Source: Chitinophagaceae bacterium | GTDB taxonomy: Bacteria; Bacteroidota; Bacteroidia; Chitinophagales; UBA10324 | DNA: 16,806 nucleotides | Direction: 5' to 3' | Assembly: GCA_023251195.1 (NCBI GenBank) | Contig: JAHEZG010000041.1 | Coordinates: 1 to 16,806, forward strand | Shown here: positions 1 to 8,527 of the stretch, in pieces | Numbering within the stretch: the first letter of the stretch is position 1 | Layout of the letters: every line of letters begins with the position of its first letter | Made by a program: the position numbers and the translations under genes | Notes under the pieces: generated by a model | The model's database searches: none | Seen by the model: the letters and a program-made list of their open reading frames with translations, nothing else | Told to the model about the DNA's origin: nothing

Positions 1-218
1 CCTTTTCCATCGCCAAAATTCCAGAGCCATGATGTTGCTTCAGGTGTATTGTCAGAGAACTGAATTTTTTCACCCGTACCAATGACCATCATCCTTGGTG
101 TGGCGTCTAATACTAATTTCTGGCATTCATCTGATGGGGCCATCATCATTTTAAATCCAATGATCAGGAGTACTAATAAAATAACTCCGCCAATTACAAT
201 GAAAATTCTTTTGTCCAT
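1..218 (-). CDS. Membrane-anchored PKD-domain protein (N-terminal part, cut by window edge)
   Basis: Only the first 72 codons are inside the window; the frame stays open to base 1. The translation starts MDKRIFIVIGGVILLVLLII, a short positively charged N-terminus followed by one transmembrane helix (about residues 4-24). It continues into a domain with FSDNTPEATSWLWNFGDGK (about 54-72), the classic PKD-domain pattern ending in W-x-FGDG. The predicted topology is one inner-membrane anchor with the PKD fold in the periplasm. It begins 16 bp after the stop of the 554-aa gene, so it is the last visible member of the minus-strand T6SSiii operon. It may be one of the Bacteroidota-specific T6SS envelope components (TssP/TssR class), but too little is visible to name it. 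The PKD call and operon membership are read directly; the T6SS role is inferred. Confidence 0.7.
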   Translation of the reverse strand, partial: MDKRIFIVIGGVILLVLLIIGFKMMMAPSDECQKLVLDATPRMMVIGTGEKIQFSDNTPEATSWLWNFGDGK

Positions 219-234
219 TTATGCTATGATTTTA

Positions 235-1899
235 TTATCTGATTAAACCTATTGAAATTCCCACATTTAAACCTCCGTTATAAAACTGAATTTTATTTAA
301 TCCGGTTATTAATGAATTGTATTCCTGTTTTTTATCTGTGAGCACAAACCCTTCCACTCCGTTGGTTGCACCCGGAATATCAAGATTGGTGAAAAGAAAA
401 ACAGCTCCGACATTTAATGAAATCCTTTCAGTAAGCAAGTATGAAAATTGCGGCTTAAATATGAAAGTAAAATTTGAAACTTTATTACTCAATTGAAAAG
501 TATCAATTCCTGTTGGCGAGTCATCAACTCCAAAATTATTCAAGAAACCCTTGGTTAATATTTCATCCCCATACTTTGCTTTTAAAATCTGCACTGCATT
601 TTCATCAATCACTACCGAAGCGTTTGATGGCGGTTTGAAAGCATAATGATTGTTTTCATCTAATGTAAAAACACCGGTGTAATTAAATTTCGCATCATAT
701 TTTGTAATCAGTTTTCCTGGCAAAGTGTAGCCAATTCCAAAACTTAATTTCAAAAATGACTTTAAAGCCGATGAGTCATTTTTATAAAAGTTGATTTTAT
801 ACTTTACAAATAACGGAATTGAAATCATACTGTATTTCACTTTTTCTTTTACTTCTCCATTGTTTCCATCAACAATTCTGCGGTAAATACGGGCGTTGTT
901 AAATGAATCAATTGCTCCGTATTCAACATGAAATTGACTTAGTACTAAATCCTGTTCTGATTGAGTGTAAAAAATACCAACACCAAAACCCAGATGCCTT
1001 TTATTACCAACAAACATTTCGAATTCGCCGGCAAAGTGAAATTGAAATTGTTTTGTGTTTTTAAAACTCAAATTACCGATTGAGTCGGCATCAGTATCAT
1101 ATAAATTATTGGCGTACCTGTTTTGATACCCTGCCTGCAAATTGTTTTTAAAATTTACTTGTTCATTTTCATTAAACAAAATAAATGATTTCGAAACTCC
1201 TGCATTAACATTTAATGAAAGTAAGTATCCGCGTGGAGAAGGCGCTCCGTTAAATTCAATCAAACCCGGAATGTTAGGAAACTTATCATCGATATCAACC
1301 ACCAGATCTTTGTCTTTGTCATTCGAAATTTTAACTCTGGTAACGGCGCCATTATTCGAAACTCTTGTTATAATTGCCTGAGAATAATCCTCAATGAGTG
1401 TAACAGTTAACATTAAAGTATCCTTGTTATTAATGATGGCATGCGTTTTTGGCGATCGTGCTCTGAAACTTTTTTCAAGTATTACATACACTACATTATT
1501 TTCAAAATTATTTATGTTCACTGCAAGATTGCTTATCACCAATTGATCAATTCCTTTATTATAAAAGTCTTTTATGTTTTTTATATATTGGTCGAGCGAT
1601 CTGTCACTTAGCTGGTATGGATTTTCGCTAGCTGGATTTCTATAATAGTCAGGCGTATATTCATCCCATACATCTGCATCAGGACTGAACATACTTCGGT
1701 ATTGTTCAATAGATGTTTCAGTAATAGTATCGGATCCTGGAGAAATAAATTTTCCTAATTGCTGAAAATTATAAAGCAAAGAATCAATTGCGCGAATTGC
1801 TTTCATTTTCTGATCAAAGTTTAAACTCTGACCTTCGGCAGTTGGCTGATAAAAAACAACTGCAAACAGTATGAATAAAACGAATTGGATTTTTTTCAT
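235..1899 (-). CDS. Exported protein: helical N-terminal domain, TSP3-like calcium motif, outer-membrane barrel-like C-terminus
   Basis: This 554-aa protein has a signal peptide (about residues 1-24, ending AEGQ). Residues 25-190 form a mixed helical/strand domain containing FSPDADVWDEY, reminiscent of NTF2/SnoaL-like folds but not firmly assignable. Residues 194-208 read DKDKDLVVDIDDKFP, matching the DxDxDxxxDxxDxxP spacing of thrombospondin type-3/OmpA-linker calcium-binding repeats, although the usual Gly after the third Asp is absent. Residues 220-554 alternate polar and hydrophobic residues in long strands (for example HLGFGVGIFYTQ and FTFIFKPQFSYLLTERISLN), as in Bacteroidota outer-membrane barrels. 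It starts 3 bp after the stop of the T9SS-cargo gene and is followed 16 bp later by the PKD gene. Taken together this suggests an outer-membrane barrel with a periplasmic domain joined by a calcium-stabilised linker. No family name can be given with confidence. Confidence 0.7.
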   Translation of the reverse strand: MKKIQFVLFILFAVVFYQPTAEGQSLNFDQKMKAIRAIDSLLYNFQQLGKFISPGSDTITETSIEQYRSMFSPDADVWDEYTPDYYRNPASENPYQLSDRSLDQYIKNIKDFYNKGIDQLVISNLAVNINNFENNVVYVILEKSFRARSPKTHAIINNKDTLMLTVTLIEDYSQAIITRVSNNGAVTRVKISNDKDKDLVVDIDDKFPNIPGLIEFNGAPSPRGYLLSLNVNAGVSKSFILFNENEQVNFKNNLQAGYQNRYANNLYDTDADSIGNLSFKNTKQFQFHFAGEFEMFVGNKRHLGFGVGIFYTQSEQDLVLSQFHVEYGAIDSFNNARIYRRIVDGNNGEVKEKVKYSMISIPLFVKYKINFYKNDSSALKSFLKLSFGIGYTLPGKLITKYDAKFNYTGVFTLDENNHYAFKPPSNASVVIDENAVQILKAKYGDEILTKGFLNNFGVDDSPTGIDTFQLSNKVSNFTFIFKPQFSYLLTERISLNVGAVFLFTNLDIPGATNGVEGFVLTDKKQEYNSLITGLNKIQFYNGGLNVGISIGLIR

Positions 1900-1902
1900 C
1901 GG

Positions 1903-4900
1903 TTACTGAATAATAATTTTAGAAATCTGACATCCTCCTTCGGAATTAATGTACTTGACAAAATAAATTCCGGGTGGATATTTTCGATCTTCATTAATTT
2001 CAATTCTATTTGAATTGAAATCGCTTTTATGATTTTCCATTTCCTTTCCACTCAAATCATAAATAAATAATTGATCTTTTTGATTGTTAACACTTGCATC
2101 AAATTGAAGAATAAAAATTCCATCTGTAGGATTTGGATAAACGATGAAATAATTTTTTGAATCAACTATTTTATTCTGAATGGCTGTAAGTGATTGAAAC
2201 AAGTTGGTTGAATCAATATTGAAATATGCCTTTTGTTTACAGTTAATACCAGAGTTGTAATACTCAACCCAATAATAAAACTGATCGAAATGTAACGGTG
2301 TCGCGTTGGTATCCGGAACTAAGAATAATTGTAAATTTTGATTGCCAAATTCATTATTGAATCCAATAGTGTCCTCATCAAAATTAGATATTGAATCTCT
2401 TCCCCACCGATAATTTGTACCGGATTGCGAATAAAGAACTGCGAGCGTAAATGGATTGTTTGAAAATTTTATCACAGTTTCTAATGGTGGTGATTGACCG
2501 CCGATTGAGATAATTTTTTGTCCAAAAGATTTACATCCAAACGCAGCAGTAGTAACTGATGTAAATAAAGTACATGAAGTTATTCCACCACTTAAACCTG
2601 AAAAATCAGCTAAGCATGTATCATGATTTCCGTTAGAAATAAAAGCATTGATTCCGGCTGGAGTTGCTGACCAACTGAAAATATCTGTAGCTTGAACAGG
2701 TGGTGCAATGGTATAAATAACATTTGCTTCTCCGGCACAAATCGGATCTTTTCCATTTATTGTTGGTGGATTAGGAAGTGGATTAATTGTTATTGTAACA
2801 TTATCTGTTGCAGTACATCCAAAAGTTGTGGTGCCAATTACACTAAATAATTGTGTGGTAGGAGATGCAGTTGAATTGGTAACTGATGCAATAACATTAG
2901 TACCGGTTGAGGAATTTAATAAGCCGGAAGGTTGCCAATTATAATTTGCTACCGGAGTTCCTGTTGAAGTTACAAACAATGATGTAGTATCATTCGAACA
3001 AATGGAAGTGCTGATTGATGAAACAGATATTACAGGCACAGGAAGTATTGCAACAGTAACCTGTGCATTTTTTGTGCATCCGTTTGAAGTATTTCCGGTA
3101 ACCACATAAGTAGTATTGACTGTTGGCGATGCAATAATATTTACACCTGTAGTTTGATTTAATCCTAATGAAGGCGACCAAGTGTAAGTACTTGTGCCGG
3201 ATATAGTAGTTACAATAAAATTTGTACTTGCTTGTCCAACACAAATCTCACCTTGCGAAGGTGATACAGAAAAGTCGGGAAGCGGATTAATAATAACAGT
3301 TACTGTAAATGAAACAGAAGGACAATTATTTGCGGTTGCAATAATTGTAAATGTTGAAGTTTGTTGGGTAGTAGTTGTATTTGTTAATGTGCCGGAAATT
3401 GTACTTGATGTGCCGGAAGCAGTTATTCCTGTTAGGTTAGTTGTGTTTGTTCTTGTCCAGCTAAAAGTAGTTCCGGAAACACTATTCGGGTTAGTAATCA
3501 CAATGTTTGTAATTGGAACACCTGAACATTTTGTTTGAGTCAAAGGTGTTGCACTAACAGTTGGAGTTGGATTAATATTTACTGAAACTGTAGTTGATGT
3601 ACTGCATGCACCTGCTGTGGCGGTAATTGTAAATGTTGTTGTTTGAGGGGAATTAGTATTATTAATTAATGTTCCGGTTATTGGATTTGAAGTACCTGAC
3701 GATGGTAGGCCTGTAATGTTTGTGGTGTTTGTTCTGGTCCAGCTAAATGTTGTTCCTGATACATTGTTCGGATTTGTGATTACTATAGCAGTTATCAGAT
3801 CTCCTGAACAATGAGTTTGTGTATTCGGGCTAGAGTTCACTGTCGGTGTTGGATTTACTATTACGGTTTTACTTGCCGTAACGCTACCACAAGATCCTCC
3901 GCTTGTTGTTAAAGTTAAGGTAATTGGAGAAGTTGATCCGGCAGAGGCTGTATAAGTAGTGGTGCCCGGCGTCGAGCCTCCGTTATTGGCAAAAGTTCCG
4001 GTTGCAGGGGATGCACTCCAGACCGCACTTGTTGCTCCACCACCAAAAGAACCTCCTAAAGCAATGGTTGTTCCTCCCTGACATATTGCAGGTATTGCTC
4101 CTCCTGCATTCACTGTTGGATTTTGATTTACTGTTACGATTTTACTTGCTGTTGCACTTCCACAAGATCCTCCGCTTGTTGTTAAAGTTAAGGTAATTGG
4201 AGAAGTTGATCCGGCAGAGGCTGTATAAGTAGTGGTGCCCGGCGTCGAGCCTCCGTTATTGGCAAAAGTTCCGGTTGCAGGGGATGCACTCCATACGGCA
4301 CTTGTTGCTCCACCACCAAAAGAACCTCCTAAAGCAATGGTTGTTCCTCCCTGACATATTGCAGGTATTGCTCCTCCTGCATTTACTGTTGGTACATCTG
4401 TAATAATAATATCCTTGGTTATTGAAGCATTACAACCTAATGTAGTTCCATTTGTTGCGGTAACAGTAATAGTATAAGTACCTGCTCCAGCTAATGGCGC
4501 AGTATATGTAGTTGTTTGAGCAGGATTTGGACTAATAACACCTCCGCTTGCTGGAACTGACCAATAATATGTATATGTTGCAGCAGCTCCTGTACCTCCA
4601 GTTATTGAACCAATTAATTGTTGTGTTGCCCCTAAACATAAACTTAAAGATGTTGAAGGAGAAATTGTAGCTATAGGATCATCTTTGATACTTAAGTTCT
4701 TTTCTGCACTAAAAATTGTATCATTATCAGCCGCACCTGCACCATTTAAAATTACTCCTCGTATCTTAACCTTATAAGTTGTAGCTCCTGTTAATACACC
4801 AGGAATAGCTCCTGTCATAGCAATATTATTTCCATTTACTGTTGGGATTGTTCCAATGATAGTCGGGTTCAAAGGAAAAGTTCCGGAACTTCCTGAAAGT

Positions 4901-5079
4901 AAAAACTGAAATTCATCACCAGCAATATTGGGAAACCCGTTGGCGTTAAATGTGATTGAAATTATACCTCCTTCGCACACAGTACCAGGTGTTGGATTTG
5001 ATACACTGGTTATGGTTTGAGCATAAGTTTGATTGATTAAAAAAATAAAACCAATCATTGATAAAATTCTTGTAGTCAT
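1903..5079 (-). CDS. T9SS type A sorting-domain protein with multiple Ig/PKD-like repeats
   Basis: This is a 1058-aa secreted surface protein. Residues 1-21 form a signal peptide ending TYAQ. A chain of about eight Ig/PKD-like modules follows, each opening with a Cys-containing strand (CxGG, CSG, CVG, CAGEA). Residues 230-320 and 321-411 are near-identical modules. Residues 411-502 and 503-598 are a second, more diverged pair sharing SGTTFSWTRTNTTN. Single modules start near 600, 680 and 768; the last (INGKDPICAGEANVIYTI) resembles the PKD-like modules of Bacteroidota surface proteins. The C-terminus, about 976-1058, is a type IX sorting domain with YPNPTDGIF, IYDLSGKEM and PPGIYFVKY. The inferred route is Sec export, then T9SS translocation and surface attachment or release. 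The protein is rich in Thr, Ser, Asn and Gly and resembles an adhesin. It sits inside the T6SS operon, 6 bp after the 576-aa gene and 3 bp before the 554-aa gene. Confidence 0.88.
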   Translation of the reverse strand: MTTRILSMIGFIFLINQTYAQTITSVSNPTPGTVCEGGIISITFNANGFPNIAGDEFQFLLSGSSGTFPLNPTIIGTIPTVNGNNIAMTGAIPGVLTGATTYKVKIRGVILNGAGAADNDTIFSAEKNLSIKDDPIATISPSTSLSLCLGATQQLIGSITGGTGAAATYTYYWSVPASGGVISPNPAQTTTYTAPLAGAGTYTITVTATNGTTLGCNASITKDIIITDVPTVNAGGAIPAICQGGTTIALGGSFGGGATSAVWSASPATGTFANNGGSTPGTTTYTASAGSTSPITLTLTTSGGSCGSATASKIVTVNQNPTVNAGGAIPAICQGGTTIALGGSFGGGATSAVWSASPATGTFANNGGSTPGTTTYTASAGSTSPITLTLTTSGGSCGSVTASKTVIVNPTPTVNSSPNTQTHCSGDLITAIVITNPNNVSGTTFSWTRTNTTNITGLPSSGTSNPITGTLINNTNSPQTTTFTITATAGACSTSTTVSVNINPTPTVSATPLTQTKCSGVPITNIVITNPNSVSGTTFSWTRTNTTNLTGITASGTSSTISGTLTNTTTTQQTSTFTIIATANNCPSVSFTVTVIINPLPDFSVSPSQGEICVGQASTNFIVTTISGTSTYTWSPSLGLNQTTGVNIIASPTVNTTYVVTGNTSNGCTKNAQVTVAILPVPVISVSSISTSICSNDTTSLFVTSTGTPVANYNWQPSGLLNSSTGTNVIASVTNSTASPTTQLFSVIGTTTFGCTATDNVTITINPLPNPPTINGKDPICAGEANVIYTIAPPVQATDIFSWSATPAGINAFISNGNHDTCLADFSGLSGGITSCTLFTSVTTAAFGCKSFGQKIISIGGQSPPLETVIKFSNNPFTLAVLYSQSGTNYRWGRDSISNFDEDTIGFNNEFGNQNLQLFLVPDTNATPLHFDQFYYWVEYYNSGINCKQKAYFNIDSTNLFQSLTAIQNKIVDSKNYFIVYPNPTDGIFILQFDASVNNQKDQLFIYDLSGKEMENHKSDFNSNRIEINEDRKYPPGIYFVKYINSEGGCQISKIIIQ
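3847..4392 (-). repeat. Tandem 273-bp intragenic duplication (two 91-codon Ig-like modules)
   Basis: Two adjacent copies with a period of 273 bp lie inside the T9SS-cargo gene (3847-4119 and 4120-4392). Comparing 3887-4119 with 4160-4392 (233 bp) shows only three mismatches, at 4021, 4024 and 4111. All three are synonymous in the encoded protein (A-V-W and T-V-N codons). The first 40 bp of each unit, at the 3' end of the module in coding sense, are more diverged. This fits a recent in-frame module duplication or gene conversion. Confidence 0.95.
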
Positions 5080-5085
5080 AACTAA

Positions 5086-6816
5086 TTATTTTATGTTAAT
5101 TGGTATGTTAAATCCTAAATTAAAAAATGGCTTATTAATGAGTGAATTATATCCCGCCTCTAATGTAAAAAATTTCGGTACGAATGCAACTCCCAATAAA
5201 TATCCTTTTGAATTACTAATATTCTGATAGCAAATTTTATCGCCGGTGTTATCGGGAAATTCGTAAATGATTTGTGCGTTGGTTCGCGAATTCATTCCTG
5301 CTTTAATATAAATCAAATGGGCAGGGCTTATATAAACTCCATATTCACTATACTTCATATCACTGTTATAGGTACTTACCGGATTTCCGATCGCAACAAA
5401 TGAAGATGATTCACATGACACCCCTTTCTCATTTGAACCATAAACAGGAAGTAAACTTGAACCAAAAAACAATCCTCCGTATTTATAAATTGCATAAATA
5501 CTCAGGTAAGGAAAATTTAAATCGCTTTTATAATTGACCGGATTATTTCCCGTTTGGCTAAAAAATGATCCAAAAGCAAACCCGATCTTTAAGTAACTTT
5601 TGTCACTTATGTTTTTCAATTTTGAAATGGTATATGAGGTATCATTAATAATATTCCGGTAATCAATTGTCATCCTATACTTGCCTCTTTTCATTTTTTT
5701 CAAACTATCAATTAACACAGATTTATAATGCTGATCATTTAAAGTAAAGCCGATTAATTTCGGTTCGACATTTTTATATACATTGGTGCGGATAATATTT
5801 GTTTGTTTATTAAAGTTTATGGCAAATTGAATTTTTGTTGCCATTGTATAAGCAACTCCCGAATCATCATACATCATCATTGTTTTCAATTGGTGATTGG
5901 CAATCCGGTTTTTTAATTCATTTATAAATGATTTTGAATTGGAAATATCGGTTCGCATGGTCCCGACATCCAAATCTGAAATTTCGCCAGATGTATCAAT
6001 TAAAAATTTTGCATAAGAATTTAAGTAAGCACTTTCATAATTGCGAAGCATGGTATCAACCAAGCTACGCAATTCAATTCGGGTAATTTCCAAATATTCA
6101 TTGGTTAACGGAATGCTCGCATTTAAAACTGTTGTATCTCTTTTTTCCTGAAACGCTTTCTGTTTATAGGCATATTCACTTCTTACTCCAAGTGAAATGC
6201 TATCGGCCAGCCATTTAATTCTTTTTTCGTGATTAAGGCTATCAAGAAATTTCATGTATTTAACTCTTCGTTCCGGAGTTCCTTTTAATAAATAATATTC
6301 CACTTTGGAATGGTTTTCTTTCTGCATCCACGCCGGAATTGCATCAAGAACTAAATGTATTTTAGGATTTTCATCTGATAGAACTGTGATTTGATTAATT
6401 AAAACAAATCCTTCTTTCTGACTATTTTCAAAAAACAAAACCAGGCGGTATTTTTTATTTACATCATACTGTATAGTATCAGCATAATCAAGAAAAATAA
6501 ATCCGCCATTTGACTGGTACTTTATTATTTTTTTTTGAACAGTGGAGTTTTTTCCTCCTGTAAAAATGATTTCAATGCGCTGTTCTGATTGCAGATGAAT
6601 TATATCAGCTTCGTCAAATCCTTCAACATTTAGAACTTTATATTTTGAGGAGTAAGAGCCATCATTAACAGTATCACGGTTATATATAAAATGGAATGAT
6701 GAATCACTATGCAACCCGAATGTGCCTGACCCTTTTAGTTTTTTTTGAGCTGAAATATTTGAACTCGATAATATTAATATAGGGAGAAATAAACAACTGA
6801 GTAAAAATCGATGCAT
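5086..6816 (-). CDS. Exported protein of unknown function with helical middle and barrel-like C-terminus, in T6SS operon
   Basis: This 576-aa protein has a signal peptide (about 1-24, ending NISAQ). Residues 25-160 are strand-rich. Residues 165-340 are largely helical and charged, with possible coiled-coil stretches. From about 395 to 576 it shows aromatic, alternating amphipathic strands with Gly-rich turns (LKIGFAFGSFFSQTG, YGGLFFGSSLLPVYG) and ends in FFNLGFNIPINIK, typical of small outer-membrane barrels in this phylum. I do not recognise the family. It starts 11 bp after the tssO stop and ends 6 bp before the T9SS-cargo gene, so it is very probably co-transcribed with the T6SSiii genes. 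An outer-membrane or periplasmic partner of the secretion apparatus is the natural hypothesis; a linked accessory or cargo-handling protein is the alternative. Confidence 0.65.
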   Translation of the reverse strand: MHRFLLSCLFLPILILSSSNISAQKKLKGSGTFGLHSDSSFHFIYNRDTVNDGSYSSKYKVLNVEGFDEADIIHLQSEQRIEIIFTGGKNSTVQKKIIKYQSNGGFIFLDYADTIQYDVNKKYRLVLFFENSQKEGFVLINQITVLSDENPKIHLVLDAIPAWMQKENHSKVEYYLLKGTPERRVKYMKFLDSLNHEKRIKWLADSISLGVRSEYAYKQKAFQEKRDTTVLNASIPLTNEYLEITRIELRSLVDTMLRNYESAYLNSYAKFLIDTSGEISDLDVGTMRTDISNSKSFINELKNRIANHQLKTMMMYDDSGVAYTMATKIQFAINFNKQTNIIRTNVYKNVEPKLIGFTLNDQHYKSVLIDSLKKMKRGKYRMTIDYRNIINDTSYTISKLKNISDKSYLKIGFAFGSFFSQTGNNPVNYKSDLNFPYLSIYAIYKYGGLFFGSSLLPVYGSNEKGVSCESSSFVAIGNPVSTYNSDMKYSEYGVYISPAHLIYIKAGMNSRTNAQIIYEFPDNTGDKICYQNISNSKGYLLGVAFVPKFFTLEAGYNSLINKPFFNLGFNIPINIK

Positions 6817-6827
6817 AGCAATTGTTA

Positions 6828-7346
6828 CTACTGTCGTCTTGAGTTTATTATTGCATCGTACTGCTTATTTAAATCATCGTACTGCTCCTTTAATTTATCA
6901 AATGATGTTTGAAGGGTAGTTAAATCATATTGCAGTTTGCCATTGTCTTCACTTAATTTTCTGTAATCAATTTTACTTTTCAGTAACATTGAAAAAGCTC
7001 TGTATATCGAATTGTTTAATTTTTTCGATACACTATCAGAGCTCGCAGTTTGCTTAAGTTCAGTTAATTTATTTGATATGTCCGCTTCAATTAATGCAGG
7101 CACTGCCCCCGTCAAATCATATTTTGATAATCCTGAATTGATAGAATCAATTTTTGCAATCAATAAGTTTTTATTATTCAAAACACTGCTTACTTCTTTG
7201 AACTGTTCTTTAACTGTGCTGTAATCTTTCCAGTTAAATCCATAATCGAAAAACACAGCCCCTACAACTATTACTACTGTTAATAAAAACAGCATTAAGA
7301 ATTGAAAGAATGCGTTGTTTATTTCCTTTTCATTTTTTGGTTTCAT
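6828..7346 (-). CDS. tssO: Type VI secretion protein TssO (T6SSiii)
   Basis: This 172-aa protein starts MKPKNEKEINNAFFQFLMLF. The charged N-terminal stretch followed by one transmembrane helix (about 13-33) and an aromatic FDYGFNW segment matches what I recall of the Bacteroidota-specific TssO family. The rest (40-172) is a predicted periplasmic helical domain that ends in a coiled coil (about 120-168, heptad-like spacing around LQYDLTTLQTSFDKL). In T6SSiii, TssO is thought to act with TssN, TssP, TssQ and TssR as the trans-envelope complex replacing TssJLM. The gene lies 23 bp downstream of tssK and 11 bp upstream of the 576-aa gene. The call rests on N-terminal similarity, size and the tssN-tssK neighbourhood. 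Confidence 0.8.
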   Translation of the reverse strand: MKPKNEKEINNAFFQFLMLFLLTVVIVVGAVFFDYGFNWKDYSTVKEQFKEVSSVLNNKNLLIAKIDSINSGLSKYDLTGAVPALIEADISNKLTELKQTASSDSVSKKLNNSIYRAFSMLLKSKIDYRKLSEDNGKLQYDLTTLQTSFDKLKEQYDDLNKQYDAIINSRRQ

Positions 7347-7369
7347 GTAGCAAATTTATTTTTCTGAGA

Positions 7370-8521
7370 TTATTCAAGTAATGACCAGCCCTTTTTACCT
7401 TCCGGTTTTGTCGCATTTGATTTTTCACGAACAAAAATGTCGCGCTCCTTTCGTTTGCCTATCAAATCAAGTGAGCTTAATTTATTCATGAGATTATCGA
7501 GGAGCAAAACGAAATTCTCAACCTTCTGCATTGAGTTATTAATATTTCGGTGATCGTAATCGTGAAATACCAGATCATTCAACATATTATCGAAATTTCC
7601 TGCTGTTAATTCTGTCCACTCGGTAAAGTAATTGAGCATTTCTTCTTTCTCCTTTTCAGCGTAGCAATCAGTTAACACACGAACTTGATTTGCCATACGG
7701 ATAAAAAAATCAATCAGAAATATCGGGGGCTTTTGTAAAGCAAGCATCCGGTATTGAAAAAAAATATCGCTGATGTAGTACAGTATTTTTTCGCAAAGAA
7801 TTTTCACATTATTCGCAAGCGCAGTATTCTGTCCTTTGGCTACTATCTTCTGAATAATTTTCGTACAGTTTTCTTCAATTATATTTAATGAACTTCCGAG
7901 TTTGCGATAATAATTAAGCAATGAAGCATGCGAATTAATACTGGTGCAGGGTGGAATATACTTTGAATCGAAAATATACTCATCTCCTTTTAAAACGATG
8001 CGGCCTAATGTTAAACTGAAATTTCCATTATCGTAATTACTGATTTGTTCGCTCGGAACAATTTGAATTTTATAATCACTTGTAGTGAACGGATAGCGCA
8101 ACGGAGATTCTTCGGCATGTGGCTGACCATAAGGTTTGCGTTCATACGGATTTACTGAAAGCACCAGATCAAACACAATGGATTTTGCGCCCTTTCCTCC
8201 ATCCATATCCTTTATATCCTGCGTAATACTTAACTCGCTGCTCGATTTTAAAATTTCAATGCGGCAACCGCCAATTGTAACCGCTCTGCACAGATTTATT
8301 TTTAGTTTAAAACTATTTGCACGGTTATCAATTAAATCCAGACTCAGCGACTCGCTTCCCTTTTCTGAAGGCAGCAATCCATAACTATAATCATTCAGCC
8401 CGATTGAAACCGCATCTCTTATTGCATCAATATTGGCAAGGTCTGTTTCAATAAATAGATTTTTATTGATTTTCATCCCGTCAATCCAATTTACATAAAG
8501 GTTCTTAATTTCCGGTAACAT
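7370..8521 (-). CDS. tssK: Type VI secretion baseplate subunit TssK (T6SSiii)
   Basis: This 383-aa protein has an N-terminus, NLYVNWIDGMKINKNLFIET, that carries the TssK signature (V-x-W-x-x-G-M-x-L near the start, then an aromatic and D). The length suits the Bacteroidota version, which is shorter than the roughly 440-aa proteobacterial TssK. The first half is strand-rich (shell domain). A helical region of about 190-320 follows and would trimerise in the known structures. The C-terminus is short, charged and lacks a membrane segment. TssK links the cytoplasmic baseplate wedge (TssF/TssG/TssE) to the membrane complex. The gene starts 6 bp after the tssN stop, which fits TssN or TssO as its membrane docking partner. 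Confidence 0.78.
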   Translation of the reverse strand: MLPEIKNLYVNWIDGMKINKNLFIETDLANIDAIRDAVSIGLNDYSYGLLPSEKGSESLSLDLIDNRANSFKLKINLCRAVTIGGCRIEILKSSSELSITQDIKDMDGGKGAKSIVFDLVLSVNPYERKPYGQPHAEESPLRYPFTTSDYKIQIVPSEQISNYDNGNFSLTLGRIVLKGDEYIFDSKYIPPCTSINSHASLLNYYRKLGSSLNIIEENCTKIIQKIVAKGQNTALANNVKILCEKILYYISDIFFQYRMLALQKPPIFLIDFFIRMANQVRVLTDCYAEKEKEEMLNYFTEWTELTAGNFDNMLNDLVFHDYDHRNINNSMQKVENFVLLLDNLMNKLSSLDLIGKRKERDIFVREKSNATKPEGKKGWSLLE

Positions 8522-8527
8522 GTTTTT

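Noticed and set aside
3194..3538. Plus-strand open frame of 114 aa inside the T9SS-cargo gene
   Set aside because: It is a shadow of the repetitive Thr/Val-rich coding strand, with no independent motif.
3847..4392. Tandem repeat as a CRISPR or mobile element
   Set aside because: The 273-bp period is an exact multiple of three, in frame, and encodes Ig-like modules; there are no spacers or terminal inverted repeats.
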